From Asparagopsis taxiformis (taxonomy: Eukaryota > Rhodophyta > Florideophyceae > Bonnemaisoniales > Bonnemaisoniaceae), in contig JALQPE010000107.1 of assembly GCA_030407315.1 (NCBI GenBank), forward strand, positions 108,050 to 172,049: DNA of 64,000 nucleotides. The letters are read 5' to 3'. This document shows positions 22,101-30,329 of this stretch, one piece after another; position 1 is the stretch's first letter, and each line of letters starts with the position of its first letter. The notes below the pieces were generated by a model. The model was given only the letters and a program-made list of their open reading frames with translations, did no database searches and was not told where the DNA came from. The position numbers were made by a program, and so were the translations under genes.

Positions 22101-23192
22101 AATGTTGGCTCCGATCAGCAGATCCATACCGTGCTTGGTATCCTTCTGAGATAGGCCCCACAGATGCCGGAGTGTGGTCAGCGGTATGGCCGATTGCTTC
22201 TGGAGCACACTGAGGGATTGGAACAGTTTTGTGAGGCAAACCGTTTCGACTTTCCATTTCTTCTCTAATGCCGTTAGGCTTGATTGCAAAGAGGCGTACA
22301 AACCCAAGTGTTCCAAGCTCTCAGTCTCACCGAGTTGCTGCACGTTATGCTGCAGTGCGTGCCAGTACCGAATCCATGCAGCGTCTTTGGAACCCTCGGC
22401 AAGTTGTTCTTTCTCACTAAGAACGGAAGTACCTGCAACAGTGAGAGCCAATGGGAGACCGGCACAAGTCTTGACAATACTTTCCAAGGCGTCACTACTT
22501 TCGGTCGAGAGAGAGTGCAGTGTCGACGGCTCTACTTTGGCATAATGGCACAGAATTCGCTTTGCTGTTTGAGTATCTGACGCATCCGGAGCTACTTCGA
22601 TTTGGGCGTCGTGAAGAGGAAAGCGTGCTACGCCACGATCCCTGGTCGACGTGAGTAGCTTGAGAGAGGCAGATGGGAGCTTGTGCACAGCAGCGCAAAA
22701 TTCCTTGAGCAGTGCGTACAATGTGTCGGATACATCCCAGACGTCATCAAAGATGAGCAAAATGTTTTGGTTCTTGAGCTGATCGAGAAAGCTCTGCAAC
22801 AGCATAGTTTGAGATTTATCAGTGGCGGACATGCGCAGAAAATCGTCAAGAAACTGAGGACATGCTTTTCGGACAAACTCTTCGAGCTGTGCCATCAATG
22901 TCGAAACGTTTGCGTCCTGGCCGAGCGAGATGAACCATATGCCGTCGGGATACCTCGTCCAGATGTCGCTGTCATGGCCGATTTCCTTGAGAATGGTAGT
23001 CTTTCCAGCGCCGCCCATGCCGACAAGAGCGACGGTGTTGTATCCAGGTGTGTCCGAGAGTAGTTCCTGTTTGGCTCTACTCTCTGGAGTGTGGGACTGT
23101 TGGGAAAAGTCTAGGACGGCGGCGAGATTTGATGGAACATAGAAAGTTTTTGGCTTTTTGGCTGGTTGGGTCGAAGAAAAGTTTCCTCCCAT
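19116..23192 (-). CDS. NB-ARC-WD40-TIR receptor, paralogue 3 (left gene of pair B)
   Basis: The product has 1358 residues. It starts MGGNFSS (Gly2, Ser6: myristoylation consensus), with P-loop GMGGAGKTT at 58-66, Walker B LLIFDD, GLPLA and an LHDLVH motif near residue 380. WD40 repeats follow, then a Lys-rich linker and TIR with the putative catalytic Glu near 1230. The short N-terminus matches paralogue 2, the central region between NB-ARC and WD40 shares marker residues with paralogue 1 (for example VVKDIE, SDSN, SGRPW), and the TIR and C-terminal tail match paralogue 4. A 15-bp in-frame tandem duplication repeats five residues (VRLWS) in one WD40 strand. It is divergent from paralogue 4. 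Function is inferred from domains. Confidence 0.92.
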   Translation of the reverse strand: MGGNFSSTQPAKKPKTFYVPSNLAAVLDFSQQSHTPESRAKQELLSDTPGYNTVALVGMGGAGKTTILKEIGHDSDIWTRYPDGIWFISLGQDANVSTLMAQLEEFVRKACPQFLDDFLRMSATDKSQTMLLQSFLDQLKNQNILLIFDDVWDVSDTLYALLKEFCAAVHKLPSASLKLLTSTRDRGVARFPLHDAQIEVAPDASDTQTAKRILCHYAKVEPSTLHSLSTESSDALESIVKTCAGLPLALTVAGTSVLSEKEQLAEGSKDAAWIRYWHALQHNVQQLGETESLEHLGLYASLQSSLTALEKKWKVETVCLTKLFQSLSVLQKQSAIPLTTLRHLWGLSQKDTKHGMDLLIGANIASAATVGESTTAALTLHDLVHDYAVHLTQGDEVRMYHASLVDQFYSTSEPPTSTPRWQILSEEAYMSENIVYHMLGAGRVTDALRLLTDYSWIQCVNKDEKRVPFRKMMSDLAMLRDYIERNESGDTRGTVVKDIEILIETMHKCVVPFCMKNRRECSFQLYGRLASLRSDSNVIRRVMWGIEQYSGRPWVRAGAGVLNSVHSELKHLLPTQVRITCMDLGVEEDELVIGGRTGEVRVIGCNDGEERCILDGQHCIVQGICIDRRSGEIYSCSADGTVHVWKESLHRSFKVKLKKNEKLFSAVLLPTRGVLAVGSSTGNVRFVDAKSGRVLKCVGAHSNLVKSLAVGGSENVLVSGSRDHTLRVWDVDTWTPNGEMFTGHGDIVNCVALSADESIIASASVDWSVRLWSVRLWSVQDRRQVCEPLIGHKLIVLSVVFSRDAHLLYSASQSQIIVWDLKSDPTGVSMIHRFDDSRMKMPWSIALNKDESQLFVGDFLLGNVFVLDTTRVGDANSRGPEDSFVRDISAFGISCDDVFMAVFHRRSREIEVRRVEDVAEGKGDAINKFKPDHHVQRVAVCSGGGLVAYCGYPELTVFIVDISSGETVHTFSDLVDWAGTVRDREDLSTGPGVKRLHFNAEGTVLSAEASALPTSGERVKKSISWNVKPSTIRDQTVVEDHQESANAIRNSRLRLFCNLEENPFLPSGAIQMEHNNSTITFGTLDHKPWDVSYSPKTHRFWASKDDGGLQHVQLVTEDTKLEEWDEPQLPTLSKTTSTSTQRQSSDSNSSKQEKKKGKVFISHAGPDKDTIGQVVYDKLIELGFEVFFDREELQPGQDAPKKMDEEMESASIAVVILSPEFPARKWTMRELLCFLRRFAEYGERGVIIIPVFYRLGLADIRDIKTLLALVDETGANAFENAGYWERQVKEGGSLKHILEALQALGHITGIENKNGATNGEGEEEREKRMEIIELIVAAVLGAQKRLDDGTAAGPSTQR
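20855..20884 (-). repeat. 15-bp in-frame tandem duplication inside a WD40 strand
   Basis: Two identical 15-bp units lie side by side in paralogue 3, doubling a VRLWS strand. The other four paralogues have a single copy. The frame is kept, but the blade would carry five extra residues. Confidence 0.9.
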
Positions 23193-23493
23193 TTTGAGAA
23201 CGGTGGGTAGAGGCGGTAAGTGATGTCAGTTCTGAAGGTGGGACGATGGGTGTGTAACCGAGCGGAGGGCTGGAAAGACTTGCGATAATTCGAATACGCA
23301 GTGTGGAGTAGAGTCGTCACGGGCGTGGGGGAAGGAGCGTCGTAAGGCAAGTTTGGTGGGGAGTGATCTCGAGGAGGGGTGCGGTGAACGGTTTGGGAGA
23401 TTGGTACTAGACGGGCGAGCGGGAGGGATATACGATCGTTGAGAATGTGTTGTCGTGAGATATGTACTGGGGTAAGTTTGCAGGTGGAGACAG

Positions 23494-23583
23494 GTTGGAC
23501 GTCAGAGGCAAGGGAGTGAACACAAGTTGTCGCGATGGGTTGGTCGTCGGAGGCAGGGGAGCGATCACAAGTTGTCGCGGTGG
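23494..23583. repeat. 45-bp tandem duplication in the pair B promoter
   Basis: Two 45-bp units, 23494-23538 and 23539-23583, differ at only a few positions. They lie on the paralogue 3 side of the intergenic region, 300-390 bp before its ATG. The matching region before paralogue 2 has a single, more diverged unit. Confidence 0.85.
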
Positions 23584-23969
23584 AGATGGTGATGGCGTTA
23601 ACGAGATGTGGGAAGCAAAGCAACAGGGAAATATTTGTGCGAGATTTCAGTGTGCAGTGAATGCTTACAGGTCAAAAACTGGTGTACAGGAACACTTGTA
23701 GATTTGTGACGGGCGGATTACACCTAACGACTCATCAAAACACAAGTGGGAGATTAAAGAACGTGTGCGCAATGAGTCGAAGATATCAAACAACCGGGGA
23801 GTTTTCTACCGCGATGGATTTTGCGTGAGGACATGCATTGAGCGCGACGGTTGTGCGAGTTCGGGGATAGGGAGAGCCGTAGCTGGGAGGGACCAAGCCG
23901 GCGGCGCATCGGTTGTGTCGTAGAACGGCCCCAGCGTTAGTGCCGTGCGAGCCGACTGTTTGCGGAGCG

Positions 23970-23977
23970 TGACGTCA
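23970..23977. promoter_or_regulatory. TGACGTCA palindrome (CRE/bZIP-type site)
   Basis: This is the same octamer in the same conserved block as at 6229-6236. Its retention between the two diverged promoters is the reason for calling it. Confidence 0.6.
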
Positions 23978-24490
23978 CGTGATATGTCCTGTCTCGGGGG
24001 CCATTCACGGTGCACATCGGGCGGCAACCTGAGAAGCAGCCAGCAATGAAGTCAAGTCAAACACATACACTTGTATCATTGCCCGGCCTGTCAGAGATGA
24101 ACAAGCGTCTGTCCTGCGGGATACCTCTGGAGGGACAACAATGAAAGAACTGACACATGTTAGATATGTTCTTTCCTGCACTCATGTCCGCCTGCTGCAC
24201 AGCAACAAGTGTACCTCGTCACATCAACTCTCGTTGTTACCACAACTCACAGTCTCACAAACAAAACGCTCGTCGAGAGGCCAACTCCATCGCGCGCTAA
24301 CATTCAGCCGTTCATTCCTTCCATACCACATACTTGACAAACTCAACCAATTTGCAGCCAACTCCAGCCCAGCCCGCTTCCGTAACACTAGCATCCCACA
24401 GTGCCTTCAACCCCTACCAACCACAGGTGCTCTCCAACCCTGTACAAGTCTCCCATATCTCATTATACTCTCTTGCACGCGTCGTTTTCC

Positions 24491-24496
24491 TTATAT
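24491..24496 (+). promoter_or_regulatory. TATA-like box for receptor paralogue 4
   Basis: TTATAT lies about 65 bp before the ATG at 24558. The aligned position before paralogue 1 (near 5710, reverse strand) reads TTGCAC, so the element is missing there. Confidence 0.4.
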
Positions 24497-24557
24497 CGTG
24501 ACAACCACGGTCAGGTATCACCAGTACCAGCTACTTTTTCCGATATTCACTCACACA

Positions 24558-27500
24558 ATGGGATCGAGCCTGTCCGCCCCTCGCAACCAATCCCCTCAAA
24601 CAGCTGAAGAGCCTTCCCAACAGCCCGTCCAGCAGCCAATCCCGGAACCTGTTCCTCAACCAATCCAACATCACCCCACCCGACCAGCTAAAAGGCAGAA
24701 AACTTTCCATGTTCCACCAAATCTTGCCGCCGTCCTCGACTTTCGACAGCAATCCCACACTCCAGAGAGTAGAGCCAAACAAGAATTGCTCTCGCGCACA
24801 CCTGGATGCAACACAATCGCCCTCGTCGGCATGGGCGGCGCTGGAAAGACAACCATTCTCAAGGAAATCGGCCATGACAATGACATTTGGGCGAGGTATC
24901 CCGACGGCATATGGTTCCTTTCGCTTGGCCAGGACGCAAACGTTTCGAAATTCATGACACAGCTAGAAGAGTTTGTCCGAAAAGCTTGTCCCCAGTTTCT
25001 TGACGATTTTCTGCGCATGTCCGCCGCTGATGAATCTCAAACTATGCTGTTACAAAACTTTCTCGATCACCTCGAGGACCAAAACATTTTGTTCATCTTT
25101 GATGACGTCTGGGATGTGTCCGACACCTTGTACGCACTACTCAAGGAATTCTGCGTTGCTGTGCGTAGGCTCCCATCTGCCTCCCTCAAGCTAATCACGT
25201 CGACCAGGGATCGTGGTGTGGCACGCTTTCCTCTTCACGACGCCCAAATCGATGTAACTCCGGATCCGTCAGATACTCAAAAAGCAGAGCGAATTTTGTG
25301 TTCCCACGCCCAAGTAGAGCCGTCGACACTGCACTCTCTCTCGACCGAGAGTAGAAATGCCATGGAAAACATTGTCAGGACTTGTGCCGGTCTCCCACTG
25401 GCTCTCACTGTGGCAGGTACAGCCGTCCTTCGTGAGAAAGACCAACTTCCCGACAGTTCCAAAGACGCAGCATGGATTCGGTACTGGCGCGCACTGCAAC
25501 AACATGTGCAGCAACTCGGTGAGACTGAGAGCCTACAACACTTGGGTTTGTACGCCTCTTTACAATCCAGTTTGAACGCAGTAGAGAAGAAATGGAAGGT
25601 CGAAACTGTTTGCCTCACAAAACTGTTCCAATCCCTCAGTGTGCTCCAGAAGCAATCGCCCATACCGCTGACCACACTCCAGCATCTGTGGGGCCTGTCT
25701 CGCAAAGATGCCAAGCACGGTATGGATCTGCTGATCGAAGCCAACATTGCATCTGCAGCCATTGTTGGTGAGAGTACGAATGCTGCATTGGCCCTCCATG
25801 ATCTGGTTCATGGCTTTGCAGTGCATTTGACTGACAGAGATGAGGTGCAAATGTACCATGCCAGCCTTGTGGACCAGTTCTACTCGACATCTGAATCATC
25901 CACATCCACATCCACTACCAAATGGCAGAAATTGTCAAAGGAGGCATACATGAGTGAGAATATTGTGTACCACATGCTCAGCGCCGGACGAAGTGCAGAT
26001 GCACTGCGCCTTCTCACAGACTATTCTTGGATACAATGTGTAAACAAGGACGAGAAACAGGCGCCGTTCCGCAAGATCATGTCCGACCTAGCAATGCTGC
26101 GCGACTACATTGAGAAACATGAGAGTGGCGACAACCGAGGCACACTCATGGAAGATATCAAGACTCTGGAAGAGACTATGCACAAGTGCGTATTCCCTGT
26201 GTGCATGAAGAATCGTGAAGAGTGTTCGTTCCAACTTTATGGGCGGCTTGCTTCACTGCGAAGCGACTCGAGTGTCATCCGACGAGTGATGTGGGGCATC
26301 GAGGTGTACAGTGCTCGGCCGTGGGTTCGGGCTGGTGCTGGGGTGCTGAACAGTGTCGACAGTAAGCTGAAGCATTTGCTACCAACGCAATTGGGAATAT
26401 TAAGTGTGGATTTGGGTGTAGAAGAAGATGAATTGGTGATCGCTGGAACTCGAACTGGAGCTGAATTTGAAGGAGAAGTTTGCGTCATCGGAAGCAATGA
26501 TGGCTGGGACCGATACTCACTAGATGGACATGACACTCCAGTAGCAGGGACGTGTATTGACAGGAGTCGCGGTGAGATCTATTCATGTACATTTGGCGGA
26601 GTGGTGAAGGTCTGGAAGAAATCGCTGCTTCGATCGTTTGTGGTGGGTCTGGAGGAGAATGAATTGCTGCTGAGTGTCGTTCTACTGCCGACTCGTAGGA
26701 TACTCGCTGTTGGGTCGACAAGTGGCAACGTGCGATTCGTGGACGCAACAGATGGACGCGTGTTGGAGTGTGTTGACGCGCACAGTGATAAGATATGGTC
26801 GTTGGCTGTTGGGCCGAGCGAAAAGGTGTTGGTCTCAGGATCATATGATCATAAACTTCGAGTCTGGGACGTGGACACGTGCACACTGAATGGAGAGGCG
26901 CTCACAGGACACACAGACAAAGTCAACTGTGTTGCGCTTAGTGCTGACGAACTTACCATCGCGTCGGCATCTGACGACGAGAGCGTACGATTGTGGAGCG
27001 TTCAAGATCGACGACAAGTTTGTGAACCGCTGATTGGGCGAAATTCCGCAGTTCGTTCAGTTGTGTTCAGCAAAGATGCAAATTTGTTGTACTCTGCAGA
27101 GCCATTTGATATCTTTATATGGGACATTAAAAATGTCTCGACTGGCGTTTCTAAGATGCAGCGATTCAGTGACGTTCGAATGGGTATGCCGAGGTCGATT
27201 GTACTGAGCAAAGATGAATCTCGGTTATTTGTTGGCGACATGGAGGATGGAAACGTGTTTGTGTGGGACACGACGCACGTAGGAGATGCCAACTCGCGTG
27301 GCGCCGAAGATTCGTTCGTCAGGGATATCTACGCGTTTGGAATATCATGTGATGACTCACTCATGGCTGTGTTCCACTGGAGATCAAGAGAGATTGAGGT
27401 GAGAAGAGTTGAAGATGTTGCTGAAGGGAAAGGGGATGCGATCAACAAATTCATACCCAATCGCTTCGTTGAAAGAATTGCAGTGTGCAGTGGTGGAGGA

Positions 27501-28739
27501 CTAGTTGCGTATTGCGGACTCCCAGAGTTGACCGTATTCGTTGTAGATATTACAAGTGGTGAGACTGTGCACACGTTTTCAGATTTGGAGGACAGAGCAG
27601 AAAGGCTCGAAGGTCGTGAAAACTACTACCTTTTACCGAAACTGTTGCGTTTATTTTTTAATGAAGAAGGAACTGTTCTCAGCGCTGTGGCTTTCCTCCG
27701 AACAGAACTTGATGAAGAAAGAGTGAGGAAATCGATTTCATGGGACGTCAATCCTTCCACCATGCGAGGCCAAAGTTTGATAGAAAATGACCAGGAATCG
27801 GCAAATGCCATTAGAAACAGTCGTTCGCGCCTGTTCTGCACTCGAACAAACCCTTCTAGCCAGTATTCAGGTGCCATTCAGATGGAGCACAAGAAGAAAA
27901 CCATCACTGTTGCTACACTTGATCACAAACCCCATGAGGTGAGTTACTCCCCCACAACACATCGTTTCTGGATGACAAAATTTGGACGTCTGGAGAATGT
28001 ACAACTGGTGACAGAGGATACCAAGCTAGAAGAATGGGATGAACCGCAACTACCCGCTCTCGCCAACACCACAAGTAATGGCACACAGCTACACCCTTCC
28101 CATACAAACAGCAGAAAGCAAGAGAAGAAGGGCAAGGTATTCATTAGTCACGCCGGCCCGGACAAGGACACCATTGGGCAAGTGATTTATGACAAGCTGA
28201 TTGAGCTGGGATTCGAAGTGTTCTTCGACAGAGAGGAATTGCAACCTGGACAGGACGCATCGAAGAAGATGGATGAGGAGATGGAGTCTGCTTCGATTGC
28301 CGTTGTAATATTATCACCTGAATTCCCTGCGCGAAAGTGGACTATGCGAGAGTTGTTATGCTTCCTGAGGCGGTTTGCAGAGTATGGGGAACGTGGTGTG
28401 ATTATCATCCCCGTATTCTATCGCCTGGGACTGGCAGAATGCCGGGATGTGGAGACGCTGTTGAATGTTACGGGCGAGACAGGAAGGAATGTATTTGAAG
28501 AAGAGGGATACTGGATTCGACAAGCGAGAGAGGGTGGATCTGTGAGAGATATCGTGGAGGCTCTACAAAGGTTGAGAGGGATAACGGGCATTGAGAACAC
28601 GAACGGTGCCACGAACGGGGAGGGAGAAGAGGAGAGGAAGAAGAGAATGGTAATCATCGAGCAAACCGTAGCAGCCGTTGTAGGAGCACAAAACAGACTA
28701 GACAACGGGACAGCTGCAGGGCCTAGCACACAGCGGTAA
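24558..28739 (+). CDS. NB-ARC-WD40-TIR receptor, paralogue 4 (right gene of pair B)
   Basis: The product has 1393 residues from the ATG at 24558, chosen because it aligns with paralogue 1 and begins MGSSLS (Gly2, Ser6: myristoylation consensus). A Pro/Gln-rich segment almost identical to that of paralogue 1 follows, then P-loop at 91-99, Walker B (FIFDD), GLPLA and an LHDLVH motif near 413. WD40 repeats follow, then a Lys-rich linker and TIR with the putative catalytic Glu near 1265. The NB-ARC is closest to paralogue 3, the central region shares markers with paralogue 2, and the start of the TIR matches paralogue 3. The TIR second half (from GLAECRD on) differs from all the other copies, indicating an imported or unconverted tract. 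The first WD40 strand carries a short insertion. Function is inferred from domains. Confidence 0.92.
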   Translation: MGSSLSAPRNQSPQTAEEPSQQPVQQPIPEPVPQPIQHHPTRPAKRQKTFHVPPNLAAVLDFRQQSHTPESRAKQELLSRTPGCNTIALVGMGGAGKTTILKEIGHDNDIWARYPDGIWFLSLGQDANVSKFMTQLEEFVRKACPQFLDDFLRMSAADESQTMLLQNFLDHLEDQNILFIFDDVWDVSDTLYALLKEFCVAVRRLPSASLKLITSTRDRGVARFPLHDAQIDVTPDPSDTQKAERILCSHAQVEPSTLHSLSTESRNAMENIVRTCAGLPLALTVAGTAVLREKDQLPDSSKDAAWIRYWRALQQHVQQLGETESLQHLGLYASLQSSLNAVEKKWKVETVCLTKLFQSLSVLQKQSPIPLTTLQHLWGLSRKDAKHGMDLLIEANIASAAIVGESTNAALALHDLVHGFAVHLTDRDEVQMYHASLVDQFYSTSESSTSTSTTKWQKLSKEAYMSENIVYHMLSAGRSADALRLLTDYSWIQCVNKDEKQAPFRKIMSDLAMLRDYIEKHESGDNRGTLMEDIKTLEETMHKCVFPVCMKNREECSFQLYGRLASLRSDSSVIRRVMWGIEVYSARPWVRAGAGVLNSVDSKLKHLLPTQLGILSVDLGVEEDELVIAGTRTGAEFEGEVCVIGSNDGWDRYSLDGHDTPVAGTCIDRSRGEIYSCTFGGVVKVWKKSLLRSFVVGLEENELLLSVVLLPTRRILAVGSTSGNVRFVDATDGRVLECVDAHSDKIWSLAVGPSEKVLVSGSYDHKLRVWDVDTCTLNGEALTGHTDKVNCVALSADELTIASASDDESVRLWSVQDRRQVCEPLIGRNSAVRSVVFSKDANLLYSAEPFDIFIWDIKNVSTGVSKMQRFSDVRMGMPRSIVLSKDESRLFVGDMEDGNVFVWDTTHVGDANSRGAEDSFVRDIYAFGISCDDSLMAVFHWRSREIEVRRVEDVAEGKGDAINKFIPNRFVERIAVCSGGGLVAYCGLPELTVFVVDITSGETVHTFSDLEDRAERLEGRENYYLLPKLLRLFFNEEGTVLSAVAFLRTELDEERVRKSISWDVNPSTMRGQSLIENDQESANAIRNSRSRLFCTRTNPSSQYSGAIQMEHKKKTITVATLDHKPHEVSYSPTTHRFWMTKFGRLENVQLVTEDTKLEEWDEPQLPALANTTSNGTQLHPSHTNSRKQEKKGKVFISHAGPDKDTIGQVIYDKLIELGFEVFFDREELQPGQDASKKMDEEMESASIAVVILSPEFPARKWTMRELLCFLRRFAEYGERGVIIIPVFYRLGLAECRDVETLLNVTGETGRNVFEEEGYWIRQAREGGSVRDIVEALQRLRGITGIENTNGATNGEGEEERKKRMVIIEQTVAAVVGAQNRLDNGTAAGPSTQR

Positions 28740-28862
28740 AGTAAATGAATGTTCAAGTGAAGGGGTGTATATAGAAATCTAAGCAGTGTTTACAATGCAT
28801 AGCTCTGCAAGGTATGGTGGAGAAGATTGCGTAATGGGAGCCATGTAATCAAATATGTCAAC
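28740..28862. repeat. 3' flank shared with receptor paralogue 3
   Basis: This is the inverted match of 18994-19115. It marks the outer end of the pair B inverted repeat. Confidence 0.8.
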
Positions 28863-29759
28863 TAGGAGTTGAAATGGTGCACTGCGGTTGCGAATCAAAC
28901 AACGCACGACGAAATCCAATTTATCAAGTTGCATACACTGATAGCAAAACGTTTCGCTTGTTCCTCAACGCACGCAGCCAGGGATTCAACTAGCTTCAAT
29001 GTTTGCACCGGCGCACATCGAGATTACAACATGCCAGACCGCCCGGCTTGGTACGAAGATAACTGTACTATCGCGCTGCGATGCAAAGGCGCTACTTGAT
29101 CAAAGGGCAGCGCCTTTCCCATGGACCCACTCTGGCCAACAATGCCCCAAAGTCGGCGACTCGGTTGGTCACGCCGTGCAATCACACACTTGTACCACTA
29201 GGCACCGCTTTGCATCCCTTCGAGGCGAGTGCGCAACGAGATGGTGCGGCGCATTTTCAACCACCCTGTCTCGAGGCGATATGAACGATGACTGGGATTA
29301 CGATTTCCAGTATCAGCGTGAACGATGCCCGTATTTGGCGGTGCCCCGACTGCGCGTCGATCTGATATTGCAATACCAGCGTGTGGGGCTGGGCTGGGCT
29401 GTTTTTCGGGAAGAAGTGGCGATACTGCCAATATGTTATGTGCTCGGCGACGTTGGTAATGGAGATAACTGTCTGACCATATTTGTTTTGTGGCAGCTGC
29501 GAAAGATCTTGGTTTCACATTTTGTGAACGACGCTTACAAAGCCGTCGCATACATGACGGGAGCTGCAACACATTGTGAGCTCATCGCTTGACGCTCGGC
29601 TAGAACCGTTTGGTCGCCGTTGTTGTTGAGCAAGACCTGGTATTACCACAACAGATGATTTGTACGGGCAAATGACCGACGGATGGCCAGATTTCAACTT
29701 GGCAACTGTTAGCCGTTTGTCTGCCTCCGACACCGCCACGTGTGCTTATCAAAATATGT
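28863..29759. other. Gene-free stretch
   Basis: No supported gene. A 197-residue frame at 28999-29592 has no recognisable motif, starts from a non-conserved position and is overlapped by frames on both strands. Confidence 0.5.
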
Positions 29760-30013
29760 GTAACATTTTATGTTTCAGTTTTGAGATATTTCTGTAGCCA
29801 ATCAAGTGACGTTCAGCGCTGTGATCAGGCCCGGAAATTGTGTTCCGCATGCGTGTCAAGAGAAACAGCATCACTTCTTGACAGAGCATTGCCGTCTGTA
29901 AGACGTGCATCGCACCGCCCAGATGCGGCACTTTGTTCTCGCCCGTCCCGTGCGAACCATGGGCGAGTTGCGTGGACGTCTTCATCTGCTGAAGAGATGA
30001 CGTCTCGCCACAT
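29760..30013 (-). pseudogene. Decayed copy of the small basic coiled-coil protein gene
   Basis: Read on the minus strand, this segment matches the last ~190 bp of coding sequence at 13740-13927 and about 60 bp beyond its stop, including the shared ...GCCTGATCACAGC... around the stop codon. The 5' half with the basic helix is not recognisable, and the frame is disturbed. Its position after the module copy at 30330-31517 repeats the gene order at 11740-13927. Confidence 0.65.
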
Positions 30014-30329
30014 CTAGCGGAGTCTGATGGGGCATATCGCATTCAGACGGATGCACAAAGGGTGGTTTGAATGGATATTCAGCGTCTGCGATTGGCGTAG
30101 ATGGCAATGGGACTGCGATGGCGAGTTGGCGCCAAGGGAGAGATGGTTGGCAACACGTGTGGAGGGTATGCTATTTAGCAGTATTGCATACAGCGATAAT
30201 GTTTGCAGTTGTCATGGAGTGGGAGATGGGAGGAATAATGCAAGCCACCGTGATGTCCAGTTTGTGCAAGCTGTTGAGCCACTCGTGGTTGTTTGCGGAT
30301 GGGTAGGTTAGCTGCATCCGGGCAACCGT

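Larger units (their letters stand above)
23193..24557. promoter_or_regulatory. Shared divergent promoter region of receptor pair B
   Basis: This is the counterpart of 5644-6959 in opposite orientation. The block at about 23820-24110 is recognisably the same sequence as 6100-6390 reversed, and it contains the TGACGTCA octamer at 23970-23977. An in-frame open extension of paralogue 4 reaches upstream to 24141, but it is leader DNA: the pair A counterpart does not encode it, and the homologous start is at 24558. Confidence 0.75.

Noticed and set aside
24141..24557. Upstream in-frame extension of receptor paralogue 4
   Set aside because: It has no counterpart before paralogue 1, includes promoter sequence with the TATA-like box, and would remove the myristoylation start shared by all paralogues.
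28999..29592. 197-codon plus-strand frame
   Set aside because: No recognisable domain or promoter; overlapped by frames in other phases.
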